Source of the DNA: CADEED01 sp035525785
Lineage (GTDB): Bacteria > Pseudomonadota > Gammaproteobacteria > Steroidobacterales > Steroidobacteraceae
Reading direction: 5' to 3'
Assembly: GCA_035525785.1 (NCBI GenBank)
Contig: DATLDQ010000127.1
Span: 62,001-126,000 of the forward strand
DNA length: 64,000 nt
Shown here: positions 8,675 to 18,400 of the stretch, piece by piece
Layout of the letters: the number at the start of each line of letters is the position of its first letter
Numbering within the stretch: the stretch's first letter is position 1
Notes under the pieces: model-generated
Told to the model about the DNA's origin: nothing
What the model saw: the letters and a program-made list of their open reading frames with translations, nothing else
Database searches by the model: none
Made by a program: the position numbers and the translations under genes

Positions 8675-10159
8675 GTGACTCCAAAGCCGCACCTCAGCCC
8701 CTGGCAGATCTTCTGTGTTTGCGTGGGCGCGTTCGGCATCCAGTTCGGCTTCGCGCTGCCGCAGGCCAACGCCACGCGTATCTTCGAGAATCTGGGTGCG
8801 AGCCTCGAGAGCGTGCCACTGCTGTGGCTGGCCGGGCCCATCACCGGGCTCATCGTTCAACCGCTGGTGGGTTACTACTCGGACCGCACCTGGACGCGAT
8901 TCGGCCGGCGCCGGCCTTACTACCTCGCGGGCGCGCTGCTCGCTGCCTGCGCGCTCGTGGCCATGCCGAACGCTACGACGCTGTGGTCGGCCATGTGCGC
9001 CTACTGGCTGCTCGATGCGTCCATCAACTTCACGATGGGTCCGTACCGCGCCTTCGTCGCAGATCAGATGCCGGCGGACCAGCACGCGACGGGTTTCGTC
9101 ATGTACATGTTCTTCGCGAGCGTCGGCGCCGTCGTCGGCAGCCTGCTGCCGTGGGCGATGACGCACCTGGGTATTTCCACGGTCGCGCCGGATGGCGGTA
9201 TCAGCTTCGCAGTCAAGGTGGGCTTTGCCGTGGGCGCCATGTTCCTGCTGAGCGCCGTGGCGTGGGCGGCGCTCGCCAACCGCGAATACCCGCCGGAAGT
9301 GTTCGCGAAGTACGACGTCCCGCCAGCCGTGCGGCCACCGATGAAGTCGGCGCCGCGGATGCAGCGACATGCGCTGGCCTGGGTGGGCATTGGCGCGGCG
9401 GGCTGGCTGCTGACCTGGTGGAGCGACGCCAGGCCCGCCTTGTACGTGCTGGTGTTCGCATCGCTCGCGTATGGGTTGTTCCTGCTCGTCGCCAGCCGCA
9501 TGAAGAGCGAGAACGCATTCACGAGCATCATCGATGACCTGGAATCCATGTCGGCATCGATGCGCTGGCTCGCGGTCGTACAGTTCTGCTCGTGGTTCTC
9601 CCTGTTCGCGATCTTCGTCTACACAACGCCGGCAGTGGCGAGGCTGCACTTCGGCTCGAGCCAGCCGGGCACGCCCGCGTATGAAGCGGGCGCCGATTGG
9701 GTGGGCGTGCTGTTCGCGGCATACAACGCGTTCGGCGCGGCGGCGGCGTTTTTCATCCCGCCCCTGGTCAAGCGGTTTGGCATGCGCCGCATGCACCAGA
9801 TCAACCTGTGGATCGGTTCCGCGGGGTTGCTGAGCATGGTCGTGATCCGCGATCCCAACTGGCTGCTCGCGTCGATGGTCGGCGTCGGCATTGCGTGGGC
9901 ATCCATCATCGCGCTGCCTTACGCGATGCTGGCCAACAACCTGCCCGCGCGGAAGATGGGCGTGAACATGGGCATCTTCAACATCTTCATCGTCATCCCG
10001 CAGCTGCTGGCCATCGGTGTGCTGCCGTGGCTGCTGGACCAGCTGGGCGGCGGCGATGCATCGTTCGTGTTCGTGCTCGCGGCCGCGGGCTGGCTGCTCG
10101 CGGGTCTGGCGGTGCTGCGCGTGCGGGACGCGGTACCGACGAGCCAGGCGACTGGTTAG
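8675..10159 (+). CDS. MFS sugar transporter (SLC45/sucrose-maltose type)
   Basis: A 494-aa inner-membrane permease with about twelve hydrophobic segments. The motif YYSDRTWTRFGRRRPYYLAG between TM2 and TM3, and GPYRAFVADQMP between TM4 and TM5, mark the glycoside/sucrose-maltose cation symporter branch of the major facilitator superfamily. The start codon is taken as GTG 8675 because the frame there begins directly before TM1 (LSPWQIFCVCVGAFGIQFGF); no ribosome-binding site is visible. It converges on the GH97 gene and is predicted to carry the mono- or disaccharide released by GH97 into the cytoplasm. The position of this gene in the sugar locus, not a specific residue, supports the substrate guess. 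Confidence 0.85.
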   Translation: MTPKPHLSPWQIFCVCVGAFGIQFGFALPQANATRIFENLGASLESVPLLWLAGPITGLIVQPLVGYYSDRTWTRFGRRRPYYLAGALLAACALVAMPNATTLWSAMCAYWLLDASINFTMGPYRAFVADQMPADQHATGFVMYMFFASVGAVVGSLLPWAMTHLGISTVAPDGGISFAVKVGFAVGAMFLLSAVAWAALANREYPPEVFAKYDVPPAVRPPMKSAPRMQRHALAWVGIGAAGWLLTWWSDARPALYVLVFASLAYGLFLLVASRMKSENAFTSIIDDLESMSASMRWLAVVQFCSWFSLFAIFVYTTPAVARLHFGSSQPGTPAYEAGADWVGVLFAAYNAFGAAAAFFIPPLVKRFGMRRMHQINLWIGSAGLLSMVVIRDPNWLLASMVGVGIAWASIIALPYAMLANNLPARKMGVNMGIFNIFIVIPQLLAIGVLPWLLDQLGGGDASFVFVLAAAGWLLAGLAVLRVRDAVPTSQATG

Positions 10160-10190
10160 GCGCCAGACCGTACGAGCTACAGCGCGCGGA

Positions 10191-12266
10191 CTAGAGCGCG
10201 CGGAACCGCACGGCGATTCCGCCGCCCGGCGCCATGGAAATTTCCAGCGACTCCTTGGCGGTGACGACCCGCTTTTCGATCACCAGCGCCGTGGGGTTGG
10301 TGCGGTAGTCGGCATCCGGCGCGTCGCGGTAGATCTGCGCCTCGTAGCGCTTGCCTTTGTCGAGGAAGTCGAGCGGCACGCCAAGCTTGCGCGCGTTCTC
10401 GTCGGTGGTGGCGCCGAGAAACCAGTCGCGTGCACCGCGCTGCTTGCGCGCGACGACCACGTAGTCACCGATCTCGCCGGCCAACGTGCGCGAGGTCTCC
10501 CAGTCGGTGGGCACATCGAGGATGAACTGGAACGCGTCGCGACGCTTTTCGTAGTTCTCGGGCAGGTCGGCGGCCATGTGCACCGGGCTGTACAGCAGCA
10601 CGTACTCGGCGAGCTGCGTCGCCAGCGTCGACTGCACGCGTTCGTTGATGTCGTCCTTGCCGAAGGTGATGTCGAAGATGCCCGGCGTGAAATCCATCGG
10701 CCCGGCCAGCATGCGCGTGAACGGCAGGATGGTCAGGTGTTCGGGCGGATTCGTGGGTCGGCCCCAGGCATTGAACTCCTGGCCGCGTGCGCCTTCGCGG
10801 CTCAGCATGTTGGGCCACGTGCGGCGCAGCCCGGTGTCCTTCACCGGTTCGTGCGCATCTATGGCGATGTGGTGTGCCGCGGCGACCTCGGCAACCTTCA
10901 GTTCGTGTCGCACACGGAACTGCCCGGCAAACCACTCGTGGCCGGTGCCCCCATCCGCGAGCGTACGCTCGAGCGTGCCGCTGGGTCGCACGTAACCTGT
11001 CTTCACGACGGTGACGCCGTTCGCCTGGTATTGGGCCATGGCGGCTTCGAGCTGGCGCTCGTAGTTTTCGACGGCGCCCGCGGTCTCGTTGTGGCCAATG
11101 AGGCGCACGCCGTGCTTCCTGCCGTAGGCGGCGAGCATGGGCAGGTCGAAATCCGGATACGACTCGGTGAAGCTGAAGTGCTTGCCGTTGGCGATCCAGT
11201 CGCCATCCCAGCCACGGTTCCAGCCCTCGACCAATACGCCGCCGAAGCCGTATTTCGCGGCGAAATCCATGTAGCGCCGTACGTTGGCGTTGTTGGCGCC
11301 GTGCTTGTCGCCGCTCGCCCAGGTGGAACGGTTGAGATGCATCTCCCACCAGATACCCACATATTTGCCAGGGCTTATCCACGAGACGTCGCGGAGCTTG
11401 CTGGGCTCGTTGAGGTTGAGCTCGATGCGCGAGTCCGCGAGTGCGGCGGGGGACTCGCCGATCAGCAGAGTGCGCCACGGCGTGGTGAAAGGGCCCCGCT
11501 TGCGCACCAGCACGCCATCCGACCACGGCATGAGATCGGCCTTGAGCGTGCGCTCGGCGGTGCGGCGCAGATTCATGCTGGCGTAGTCGACCAGCGCCGC
11601 TTCATGGATGGATAGATAGAGGCCGGGTGACTGCAGCGTCAGTGGCGTTTCCGCGAGGTTCACCGCGTACACCGGCGTGCGCGAGTAGAGATACTCGTCC
11701 CGATCGGCGTGCCGCGCGGGGAACCACCAGGCATCGAATTCGGGCGAGCCTTTTCCGTCGGGCAGGCGGAATTCGGTGAGCTCGTCCACGATCGCCACGT
11801 CACGATCCGCGGCAATGCCCTGGAACTCGTATCGGAAGCCGACGCCGTCGTCGAACATCCGCACGGTCAGGTCGTACGGTTCGGTGAGTACGGCGTCGTT
11901 GCCCGAGAGCGTCACCTTGAGTTCGTTGTGCCGATCCTGAATGACGCGCTGCTCGCCCCAGGGTTGCTCCCAACTCGTATCCACCGACGTACGGCGTGCA
12001 TCGCCTATCCGCGTCGCGGGCGAGTTGCCCAAACCTTCGAGCACGAGACCGAGACGCGCATGCGAGATCACCATGCGTTCGCCGGCGGCGGTCCTGCGAA
12101 GAACGTCGTACACCGGACCGTTCGCCTCCGCTCGCACGCAAAAGCGGAGGACCTCGCCCGGGGAGCTCACGCAGGTATCGCCCGCCGCCGGAGAATCCGC
12201 GTGGCCGTGTGCGCTCGCCAACATGAACACGAGGCCGCACACCGCGGCCGAAGAACGCTTCGACAT
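10191..12266 (-). CDS. glycoside hydrolase family 97 (SusB-like alpha-glucosidase)
   Basis: A 691-aa periplasmic enzyme predicted to release glucose from alpha-glucan oligosaccharides. ATG 12266 follows AGGAAACAGAGC and begins MSKRSSAAVCGLVFMLASAH, a signal peptide. The N-terminal beta-super-sandwich (to about residue 290) is followed by the catalytic barrel with KYVGIWWEMH, FGGVLVEGWNRGWDGDW, GHNETAG (Glu394), AHEPVKDTGLRRTW (Glu473) and REGARGQEFNAW (Glu497). The 24-residue spacing of Glu473 and Glu497 equals that of the catalytic Glu508/Glu532 pair of SusB, which points to the inverting, alpha-glucosidase branch rather than the Asp-nucleophile retaining branch. It is the last gene of the predicted operon TonB receptor - halogenase - halogenase-like - GH97, 26 bases after the preceding stop. 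Confidence 0.92.
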   Translation of the reverse strand: MSKRSSAAVCGLVFMLASAHGHADSPAAGDTCVSSPGEVLRFCVRAEANGPVYDVLRRTAAGERMVISHARLGLVLEGLGNSPATRIGDARRTSVDTSWEQPWGEQRVIQDRHNELKVTLSGNDAVLTEPYDLTVRMFDDGVGFRYEFQGIAADRDVAIVDELTEFRLPDGKGSPEFDAWWFPARHADRDEYLYSRTPVYAVNLAETPLTLQSPGLYLSIHEAALVDYASMNLRRTAERTLKADLMPWSDGVLVRKRGPFTTPWRTLLIGESPAALADSRIELNLNEPSKLRDVSWISPGKYVGIWWEMHLNRSTWASGDKHGANNANVRRYMDFAAKYGFGGVLVEGWNRGWDGDWIANGKHFSFTESYPDFDLPMLAAYGRKHGVRLIGHNETAGAVENYERQLEAAMAQYQANGVTVVKTGYVRPSGTLERTLADGGTGHEWFAGQFRVRHELKVAEVAAAHHIAIDAHEPVKDTGLRRTWPNMLSREGARGQEFNAWGRPTNPPEHLTILPFTRMLAGPMDFTPGIFDITFGKDDINERVQSTLATQLAEYVLLYSPVHMAADLPENYEKRRDAFQFILDVPTDWETSRTLAGEIGDYVVVARKQRGARDWFLGATTDENARKLGVPLDFLDKGKRYEAQIYRDAPDADYRTNPTALVIEKRVVTAKESLEISMAPGGGIAVRFRAL

Positions 12267-12292
12267 GCTCTGTTTCCTGGTCTGTACCGTTA

Positions 12293-13816
12293 CTATTGCG
12301 TCTGGTTGCGCGGCGCCCGCTCGCCACGCGCGAGTAGCGAGGGCGTGCAGAGAAGCTGCACGTATTCCGCGTGCGAACGTTGCCATTCGATCTTCTGCCG
12401 GATGAAGGCGAGGATGCGCTTGAACTCGCCCTGCACCACTTCCGGCGCGCTGCGGTCGACGGCCGGATCCCACGAATCGGGCAGCACGCCGTGACCGAGC
12501 AGAAGCGACTGCCAGTCGGCGATCGAGAAGGTTTCGTCCTCGTAGTGCACCACCTCGCCGCGCGCGCGGAATACGCCGATCTTGCGCAGCAGGTCGGCAC
12601 GCACCGGCGAGAGACGTCCCCGCGCCCAGAACGCGCCGCCGTAGCGGTTCAGCGCGTAGTGCGCCGTCTGGAAATCGCGGATGCGTTCGAAGGCGGATTG
12701 CACGTTCTGGTTGTACTCGGCGCGCTCCACCGCGAAGTCGGCCGACACGGGAAACAGGGGCAACAGGTGGACGAGCCCGAGCTGCACCGCCTGAAGATCC
12801 ACGCCGTGGATGGCATCGAACACGCAGGCTGCCTCGCCGATGGCGACGCAGTTGCGCGTCCAGGCCACGCGGCGCGCGGGTTCCCGGGATCGCACACGTG
12901 CGCCTTGCAGCTCCATGCGCGAGAGGTGTCGCGCCTGTTCCAGCGCCACGTCGTCCGGTGTCTCGCTCGAGAATGCGTACTCCACGAGCGTGCAGGCCTG
13001 GTTGGGATACAACGCGAGCCAGCCCGACTCGCCCGCGCGCACATCCGCGTACACGGGCAATGACGGAATCTGCGGCGCGTATGCCGTGAGCAACCGGCTC
13101 GCGGGGAAGGACTCGCGCCAGCTCTCACGCGCGGCGCCGATGACGGTAGATAGGAGCGCCTCGTGGCCCGACGCATCGATGAAGAAGTCACCGTCGACCT
13201 GTCGGCCGCCATCGAGCAGCAGGCCAGCGATGTCGCCCGTGCGGGCATCGAGACGTACGTCGACTTGGCAGGCCTCGTGCGCCGTGACGCCGCGGCGGGT
13301 CGCCAGTTGCTTGAGCCATGCGCCGTACGGAATCGCGGGCAGGTGATATCCGTAATCAGTGAAACCGTGCTTCTCGATCTCGGGATCGGGAACCAGCATG
13401 CGGCCGTGGCGCGCGGCGGCTGCGGTCAGGCAGAAATCTTCGTAGGCCACCGGCATGCCGAAGCGGCGCGCACGGATCCACTGCGGCAGGAACTCGAGGT
13501 GGTCGATGCGCGCGCCCGTGGAGCCGTAGGCATGGAAGAATGGCGCCGCCTGCCCGGTGGCGTCCTGGAACTGCTTGCCGAGCGTGAACGCGCCTCGGGT
13601 CGCAGCGAGCAGCCGGCCTTCGTCGATACGCAGGCGAGCATGCAGGGCCTCGAGCGCGGGCAGCGCGGCATGGCCATCCGCGGCATCCACGCCGGCGGGT
13701 AGTTCGACCGCCGTCACACGCAGCCCGGACGGACCAAGCGCGGACTGCATGACGCAAGCCGCGAGCCACAGCGGTGCGTCCCGCCCGACGATGGCGAGGT
13801 GCTGGACCGCGCTCAT
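12293..13816 (-). CDS. degenerate tryptophan-halogenase family protein (predicted inactive)
   Basis: A 507-aa paralogue of the upstream halogenase, recognised from collinear segments such as GRMLVPDPEIEKHGFTDYGY, GDFFIDASGHEALLSTVIGA, RRVAWTRNCVAIGEAACVFD and FERIRDFQTAHYALNRYGG. Every functional motif is altered. The FAD-binding GGGSAGW is GRDAPLW (residues 11-17), the catalytic Lys of TFKLG is Thr78 (AFTLG), WxWxIP is GWLALYP (265-271) and EPLES is replaced by FDAIHG (333-338). The reading frame is intact, the start overlaps the stop of the active paralogue by 4 bases (ATGA), and codon use looks ordinary, so it is maintained as a protein and not a pseudogene. A structural or substrate-binding partner role is possible. 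Confidence 0.85.
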   Translation of the reverse strand: MSAVQHLAIVGRDAPLWLAACVMQSALGPSGLRVTAVELPAGVDAADGHAALPALEALHARLRIDEGRLLAATRGAFTLGKQFQDATGQAAPFFHAYGSTGARIDHLEFLPQWIRARRFGMPVAYEDFCLTAAAARHGRMLVPDPEIEKHGFTDYGYHLPAIPYGAWLKQLATRRGVTAHEACQVDVRLDARTGDIAGLLLDGGRQVDGDFFIDASGHEALLSTVIGAARESWRESFPASRLLTAYAPQIPSLPVYADVRAGESGWLALYPNQACTLVEYAFSSETPDDVALEQARHLSRMELQGARVRSREPARRVAWTRNCVAIGEAACVFDAIHGVDLQAVQLGLVHLLPLFPVSADFAVERAEYNQNVQSAFERIRDFQTAHYALNRYGGAFWARGRLSPVRADLLRKIGVFRARGEVVHYEDETFSIADWQSLLLGHGVLPDSWDPAVDRSAPEVVQGEFKRILAFIRQKIEWQRSHAEYVQLLCTPSLLARGERAPRNQTQ

Positions 13817-15345
13817 GTCGTTGCCGCTCTTTTCATCGGCGCCTCGCCGTACCGCGCGATCACGTCGGCGTGCGACGGCATGTCATCGACGTGCGCCGCC
13901 ACCTCGGCATGCAGCTCGCGCAACTTGGCCGAGAGCTCTTCGGTAGGGATGAAATCCGCGAGACGGTCATACGTGCGTGGCATCAGGCCCTGGCCGAACA
14001 GCACCGCGAGCCAGCTGTCGCGCGAAAAGAAACCGTCCTTGTAGTAAGGCACGTGGCCGCGAGCGGCGAACAGGTCCAGCTTGTGCCTGAGGCTCTCGGG
14101 TAGTGGATAGGTACGCACATGGTCCCACAGCGGTTCGCCGAAGCGGCGGTTGGCCACGTAGTGCAGGATCAGGAAGTCACGGATGCGTTCGTACAGCGAA
14201 TCGGACGAACGGTTGAATTCATCGGCGAGCCGCTCGTCGGGTTGCGGCGCCTCGGGCGTGGGCAGCAGCCGTAGCATGTCCTGGATGCCCTTCTGTATGA
14301 GAAACAGGCTGGTCGACTCCAGGGGTTCGAGGAAGCCGCTCGCGAGCCCGATGCCGACGCAGTTCTTCTTCCACGCCTGCAAACGGCGCCCGGCACGGAA
14401 TTTCAGCAGTTTGGGTTCCATCAACGCCGGCGCATCGAGCTGAGCCAGCAACGTGGCGCGGGCCTCGTCCTCGCTGACGAAGCGCGTCGAGAATACGTGC
14501 CCGTTGCCCGTACGGTGCTGCAGCGGGATGCGCCAGATCCATCCGCCCTTGCGCGCGATGGAACGCGTGTACGGCGTGAAATCGACGCTGCGCTCGCAGG
14601 GCACCGCCCAGGCGCGGTCGCAGGGCAGCCACTGCGTCCAGTCTTCCCAGGTGCTGCCTAGCTTCTCGCCGAGCAACAGTGAGCGAAAGCCGCTGCAGTC
14701 CACGAAAAAATCGCCGGCTATCTTCTGGCCGGACTTGAGCGTGAGCTTGCTGACGTTGCCGGAGTTGGCGTCGAGCCCCACCTCGACGACCTGGCCTTCG
14801 ATGCGTTTGACGCCCCTGGCAGTCGCCCAGCGGCGCAGGAAGGCTGCATAGAGACCCGCGTCGAAATGATAGGCGTACCCGTAGAACGTCGAGCGTGGTT
14901 TCTTGAAATCCGGGAAGTCGAAGGCGTTGCGGCGGCAGGCGCGCACTGCCACAGAATATTCCTCGAGCGGCGCGGGCTGCAGGCCGAGCTGACGCGCGCG
15001 CATCCAGTGATGCTGGAACTCGACGCCGCCCCAGAGCTGGCCGAAGGAGCCGAAAGGATGCACGTAGTGTTCGCCGGGCCAATCCCAGTCGCGGAATTCG
15101 ATCCCCAGCTTGAACGTGCCGTGCGTCTCGCGCAGGAACTGCGCTTCGTCCATCTTCAGGAGCTCGTTGAAGTCGCGCAGCGCCGGCAGCGTCGCCTCGC
15201 CCACGCCCACCGTGCCGATCTCCTCGGACTCGATGAGCGTCAGCGAGTAGCGCTGCGGATGCAGTACCTGCGCGCAGGCGGCCGCGCACATCCAGCCGGC
15301 CGAGCCGCCGCCGACGATGACGATGTGCAGGGGCGTTGCAGGCAT
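13813..15345 (-). CDS. FAD-dependent tryptophan halogenase family protein
   Basis: A 510-aa flavoprotein with all halogenase signatures: Rossmann motif VGGGSAGW (residues 11-18), Lys79 in GTFKLGIEF (the position of catalytic Lys79 in PrnA), the halogenase motif GWIWRIP (268-274) and EPLES near Glu340. Members use FADH2, oxygen and halide to make hypohalous acid; the native substrate of the members found beside TonB receptors is largely unknown. I chose ATG 15345 because the GAGAG preceding it lies just after the strong hairpin 15355-15406; ATG 15357 is possible but sits inside the hairpin stem. It lies second in the operon behind the TonB receptor and is followed by its degenerate paralogue. 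A partner flavin reductase is not present in the window. Confidence 0.9.
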   Translation of the reverse strand: MPATPLHIVIVGGGSAGWMCAAACAQVLHPQRYSLTLIESEEIGTVGVGEATLPALRDFNELLKMDEAQFLRETHGTFKLGIEFRDWDWPGEHYVHPFGSFGQLWGGVEFQHHWMRARQLGLQPAPLEEYSVAVRACRRNAFDFPDFKKPRSTFYGYAYHFDAGLYAAFLRRWATARGVKRIEGQVVEVGLDANSGNVSKLTLKSGQKIAGDFFVDCSGFRSLLLGEKLGSTWEDWTQWLPCDRAWAVPCERSVDFTPYTRSIARKGGWIWRIPLQHRTGNGHVFSTRFVSEDEARATLLAQLDAPALMEPKLLKFRAGRRLQAWKKNCVGIGLASGFLEPLESTSLFLIQKGIQDMLRLLPTPEAPQPDERLADEFNRSSDSLYERIRDFLILHYVANRRFGEPLWDHVRTYPLPESLRHKLDLFAARGHVPYYKDGFFSRDSWLAVLFGQGLMPRTYDRLADFIPTEELSAKLRELHAEVAAHVDDMPSHADVIARYGEAPMKRAATT

Positions 15346-15354
15346 TCGAACTCT

Positions 15355-15406
15355 CATCGCAGGTGCCGGCACCAAGAGGAGGGGGATGGCCCCGGCACCT
15401 GCGATG
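15355..15406 (-). promoter_or_regulatory. intra-operon stem-loop between TonB receptor and halogenase genes
   Basis: CATCGCAGGTGCCGG (15355-15369) pairs perfectly with CCGGCACCTGCGATG (15392-15406), a 15-bp GC-rich stem with a 22-base loop. It starts 3 bases after the receptor stop (15410) and ends just before the halogenase start. It has no T run, so it may slow or partly stop transcription, or protect the receptor message from 3' decay, so that the receptor outnumbers the enzymes. Confidence 0.7.
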
Positions 15407-15409
15407 TCC

Positions 15410-18400
15410 TCAGTACTTGAACCGCACGCCTAGCTGCACGCGACGGTCGTTGCGTACCCAGCCCGAGTCGAGCTTCACCGGCCTGGCTCCCGGCGTCAGC
15501 GTCGAATCACCGAACACTTGTTGCTGCGTGATGGCAGTGGTGTCGAGCAGATTCGACACGTCCAGCGAGAGCTCCACGTTGTCGGTCGCCGAGTAGCGCG
15601 CGGAGAGGTCGAGATAGCCCGCGTCCTTCTGCCATACCGGCAGGCCGACGCAGCAGTCGAGGTTCGCGGTCACGAACTCCGAGCGCCAGCTGTAGGCGAG
15701 GCGCGCGCCTATCTTCTGGTACTCGTAGAGGCCCACGACGTTGTACGAGTGGTCGGAGATGCCCGCGAGGCGGTGCGAGTCGATCACGTTGCTGGCGAAG
15801 GACAGCGGATTGCCATTGCTGCCGGTGCCACCGGTCGATTGGTTGTTGCCGCCGCCGAACGCGGTGGTGCTGCCGGGTAGATAGCCGGCCTGCACCGCCA
15901 GGTTGGAGTTGTTGATGTCCTCCTGCTTGGTGCGCGTGTAGTTGAGCTGCACGCCCAGCCCCGACCATGCGCCCGGCAGGGCGTCGAAGAACGTCTGGTA
16001 AGCGACTTCGAAACCCTTGAGGGTGCCGCCGTTGCCCGGGTCGTTGGATGGACCGCGGATCACGACCACCTGCTCGGCGCCGTTGTTCTCCAGCAGACGG
16101 TCGGCGCGGCCGTACGCGATGGCGTTCTCGAGCCGCTTGTAGAACAGTCCGAACGTGAGGGAGCTGCTCTTGCTGAGGTACGCCTCGTACGACAGGTCGA
16201 AGTTGTCGGCCTCGATGGGCTTGAGGCCCGCGTAGCCGGCCTCCGCCGAGAACACGAAGTTGTAGCCCGTCACCTGGCCCTGCGCATTCCTGACGAGATA
16301 GGGCGAGCTGTTGCTGGTGTCGATTGGCGGCGCGTTGATCGCCACCGAGTTGCGCAGCAGGCCGAAGTCCGGACGCGACATCCCCTTGGAGTAGCCGAAG
16401 CGCATGAACTGCCTGTCGGTGAACCCCAATCGCACGTTGAAGCTCGGCAGCACGTTGGTATAGCTCTTGTCGAGCGTGTTCGCCGTGCTGGCGCCGTTAC
16501 TGAACGCGAGCAGCGCGGGTGTGAGCCAGCACTGGATGTCCGTCGCCTGATTCGGTGCGTTGTTGCTCGGGTCGCAGGTACCCTGGCCGGACGCGACCGC
16601 CGTGTTGTACCAGTTGGCGATAGGGAAGCCGACCTGGCCATGGCTGGACACGTCAGTCTGCACCAAGCGCACGCCGATATTGCCCACCACGTTGACGCTG
16701 CCGATGTTTGCGTCATCGCCACCGAAGCGGAGCATCAGGTATGCGGCTTTGCTCTTCTCCTTGACGTCCAGGATCTCGGACGGCACGAAGCAACCTTCAC
16801 CGGGCACGTTCGCCGTGCGATCGCACAGCGGATTCCAGCCCTGCGGTGCATTCACGTTGCGGTCGGCGAGGCCTTCGGTGTGCAGATCGTAGTCCCGCAA
16901 CGTGGCGCGATTCAGGAACACCAGCGGGCTGCCGCCAATCGAGCTGCCATCGTAGTGGCCCGAGAGATCCACCGATTCCCAGATGCCGCCCGGGTAGCCA
17001 TTGAACGTGCTCGTGCCGCAGGCGCCATAGGGCGCTGCCGTGGTGTTGTCGATGTTGAAGCCAGGGCCATTGCAACCCCAAGCGGGCGCGATCGGCGCCC
17101 AGTTGTAGCTCGAGTAGCGAACCTTCTGCTCGCGGTCGGCGAATCGCACGCCTGCCTTGAGCGAAGACAGCCAGCCGCCACTGCCGAGGTCGTATTCCAC
17201 GTCGGCGCGCGCCGCGACTTCGTCGGCGTCGTTGTTTTCCCAATGGTCCTGGATGAACTGCATCCAGTAGTTGTGCGGGTTCGCGAGGAAGCCTTCCGCG
17301 TAGTTGACGTTGGGACCCGGCGACAGCGCGATTTTCGGCGTGCCGTCCTTGTTGGTCGAGTAGTCCACCGCCGCGAGGCTGTTGGCCGCGACCAGGATGT
17401 CGTAGTTGTTGGTACGCGCCTTGATGTACTGCAGATCGAAATTCGTATGCAGGTCCTCGGTCACATCCCACTTCACGTTGAACGAGAAGTCGCGCGTCTG
17501 TTCGTCGTGATCGAAGATGCGGGCTTCATCGCTGACGTTGCTGCCGGTGGTGCAGAGGCCGCCGCAGGCGTCCTGGCCGTTCACGAACGGCAGGCCGGGT
17601 ACGGCCGAGCCATGATTGATGTTGGATGCACTGGTCGCATCACCGAAGCCCGGGTCGCTCGCCAGCTGACCGATGTGGCCGGATTGCAGCATGCCGCGGT
17701 CGTCGAAGCCGAAGCTGCCGTCGATCGGCCGCATTCCGGGCGAGCCCTGCGGCGCCCACACCGGCGTGCCGAAGCCGGAACCGGTGGGCCAGCTGATGTT
17801 CGCGCTGCGCTCTATCCATGGATTCTCATAGCGAGAATGGATGGCGTTGAGCGTCAGCACCAGGTCCTTGGCGTCGTTCTCGTATTGAAGAGTGAGCGCG
17901 GCGCCGGTGCGGGTGCGGTCATAGTCGACTTGCGAGAAGTTCACCTGGCCCGGCGCGTAGCGCCAGCCGCTGCCGCCAAACGGGCTGTTGTTGCAGACGA
18001 TGTCGCCGTTGCCATCCACGTTCGCGGCCGGGAACGCTCCGCCCGCCTGCGGATAGTCGGAGCACAGCGTGGCGATGCGCGTCATGTTGACGGCTTCGGT
18101 GCGCGTCACGATGTTCGAGTAGGCGAGGTTCGCGAGCAGACCGAATCGTCCGCCTGCCGTGTCCCAGGTGTTGCTGTACACGCCCGAGGCTTCGTAAGTC
18201 GGCTCCTCGGAACGGCTGCCGTAGTTCACACGGCCCGTGAGCGCGATGGCCTGGCCATCGGAATCGAGCGGCATGCGTGTGCGCAGGTTGACCACGCCGG
18301 CGATGCCGCCTTCGACCATCTCGGCGGTCTGGTTCTTGTACGTATCGACGCCCGCCATGAGCTCGGGCGAGATGTCGTTGAAATTGAGACCGCGGTAGCC

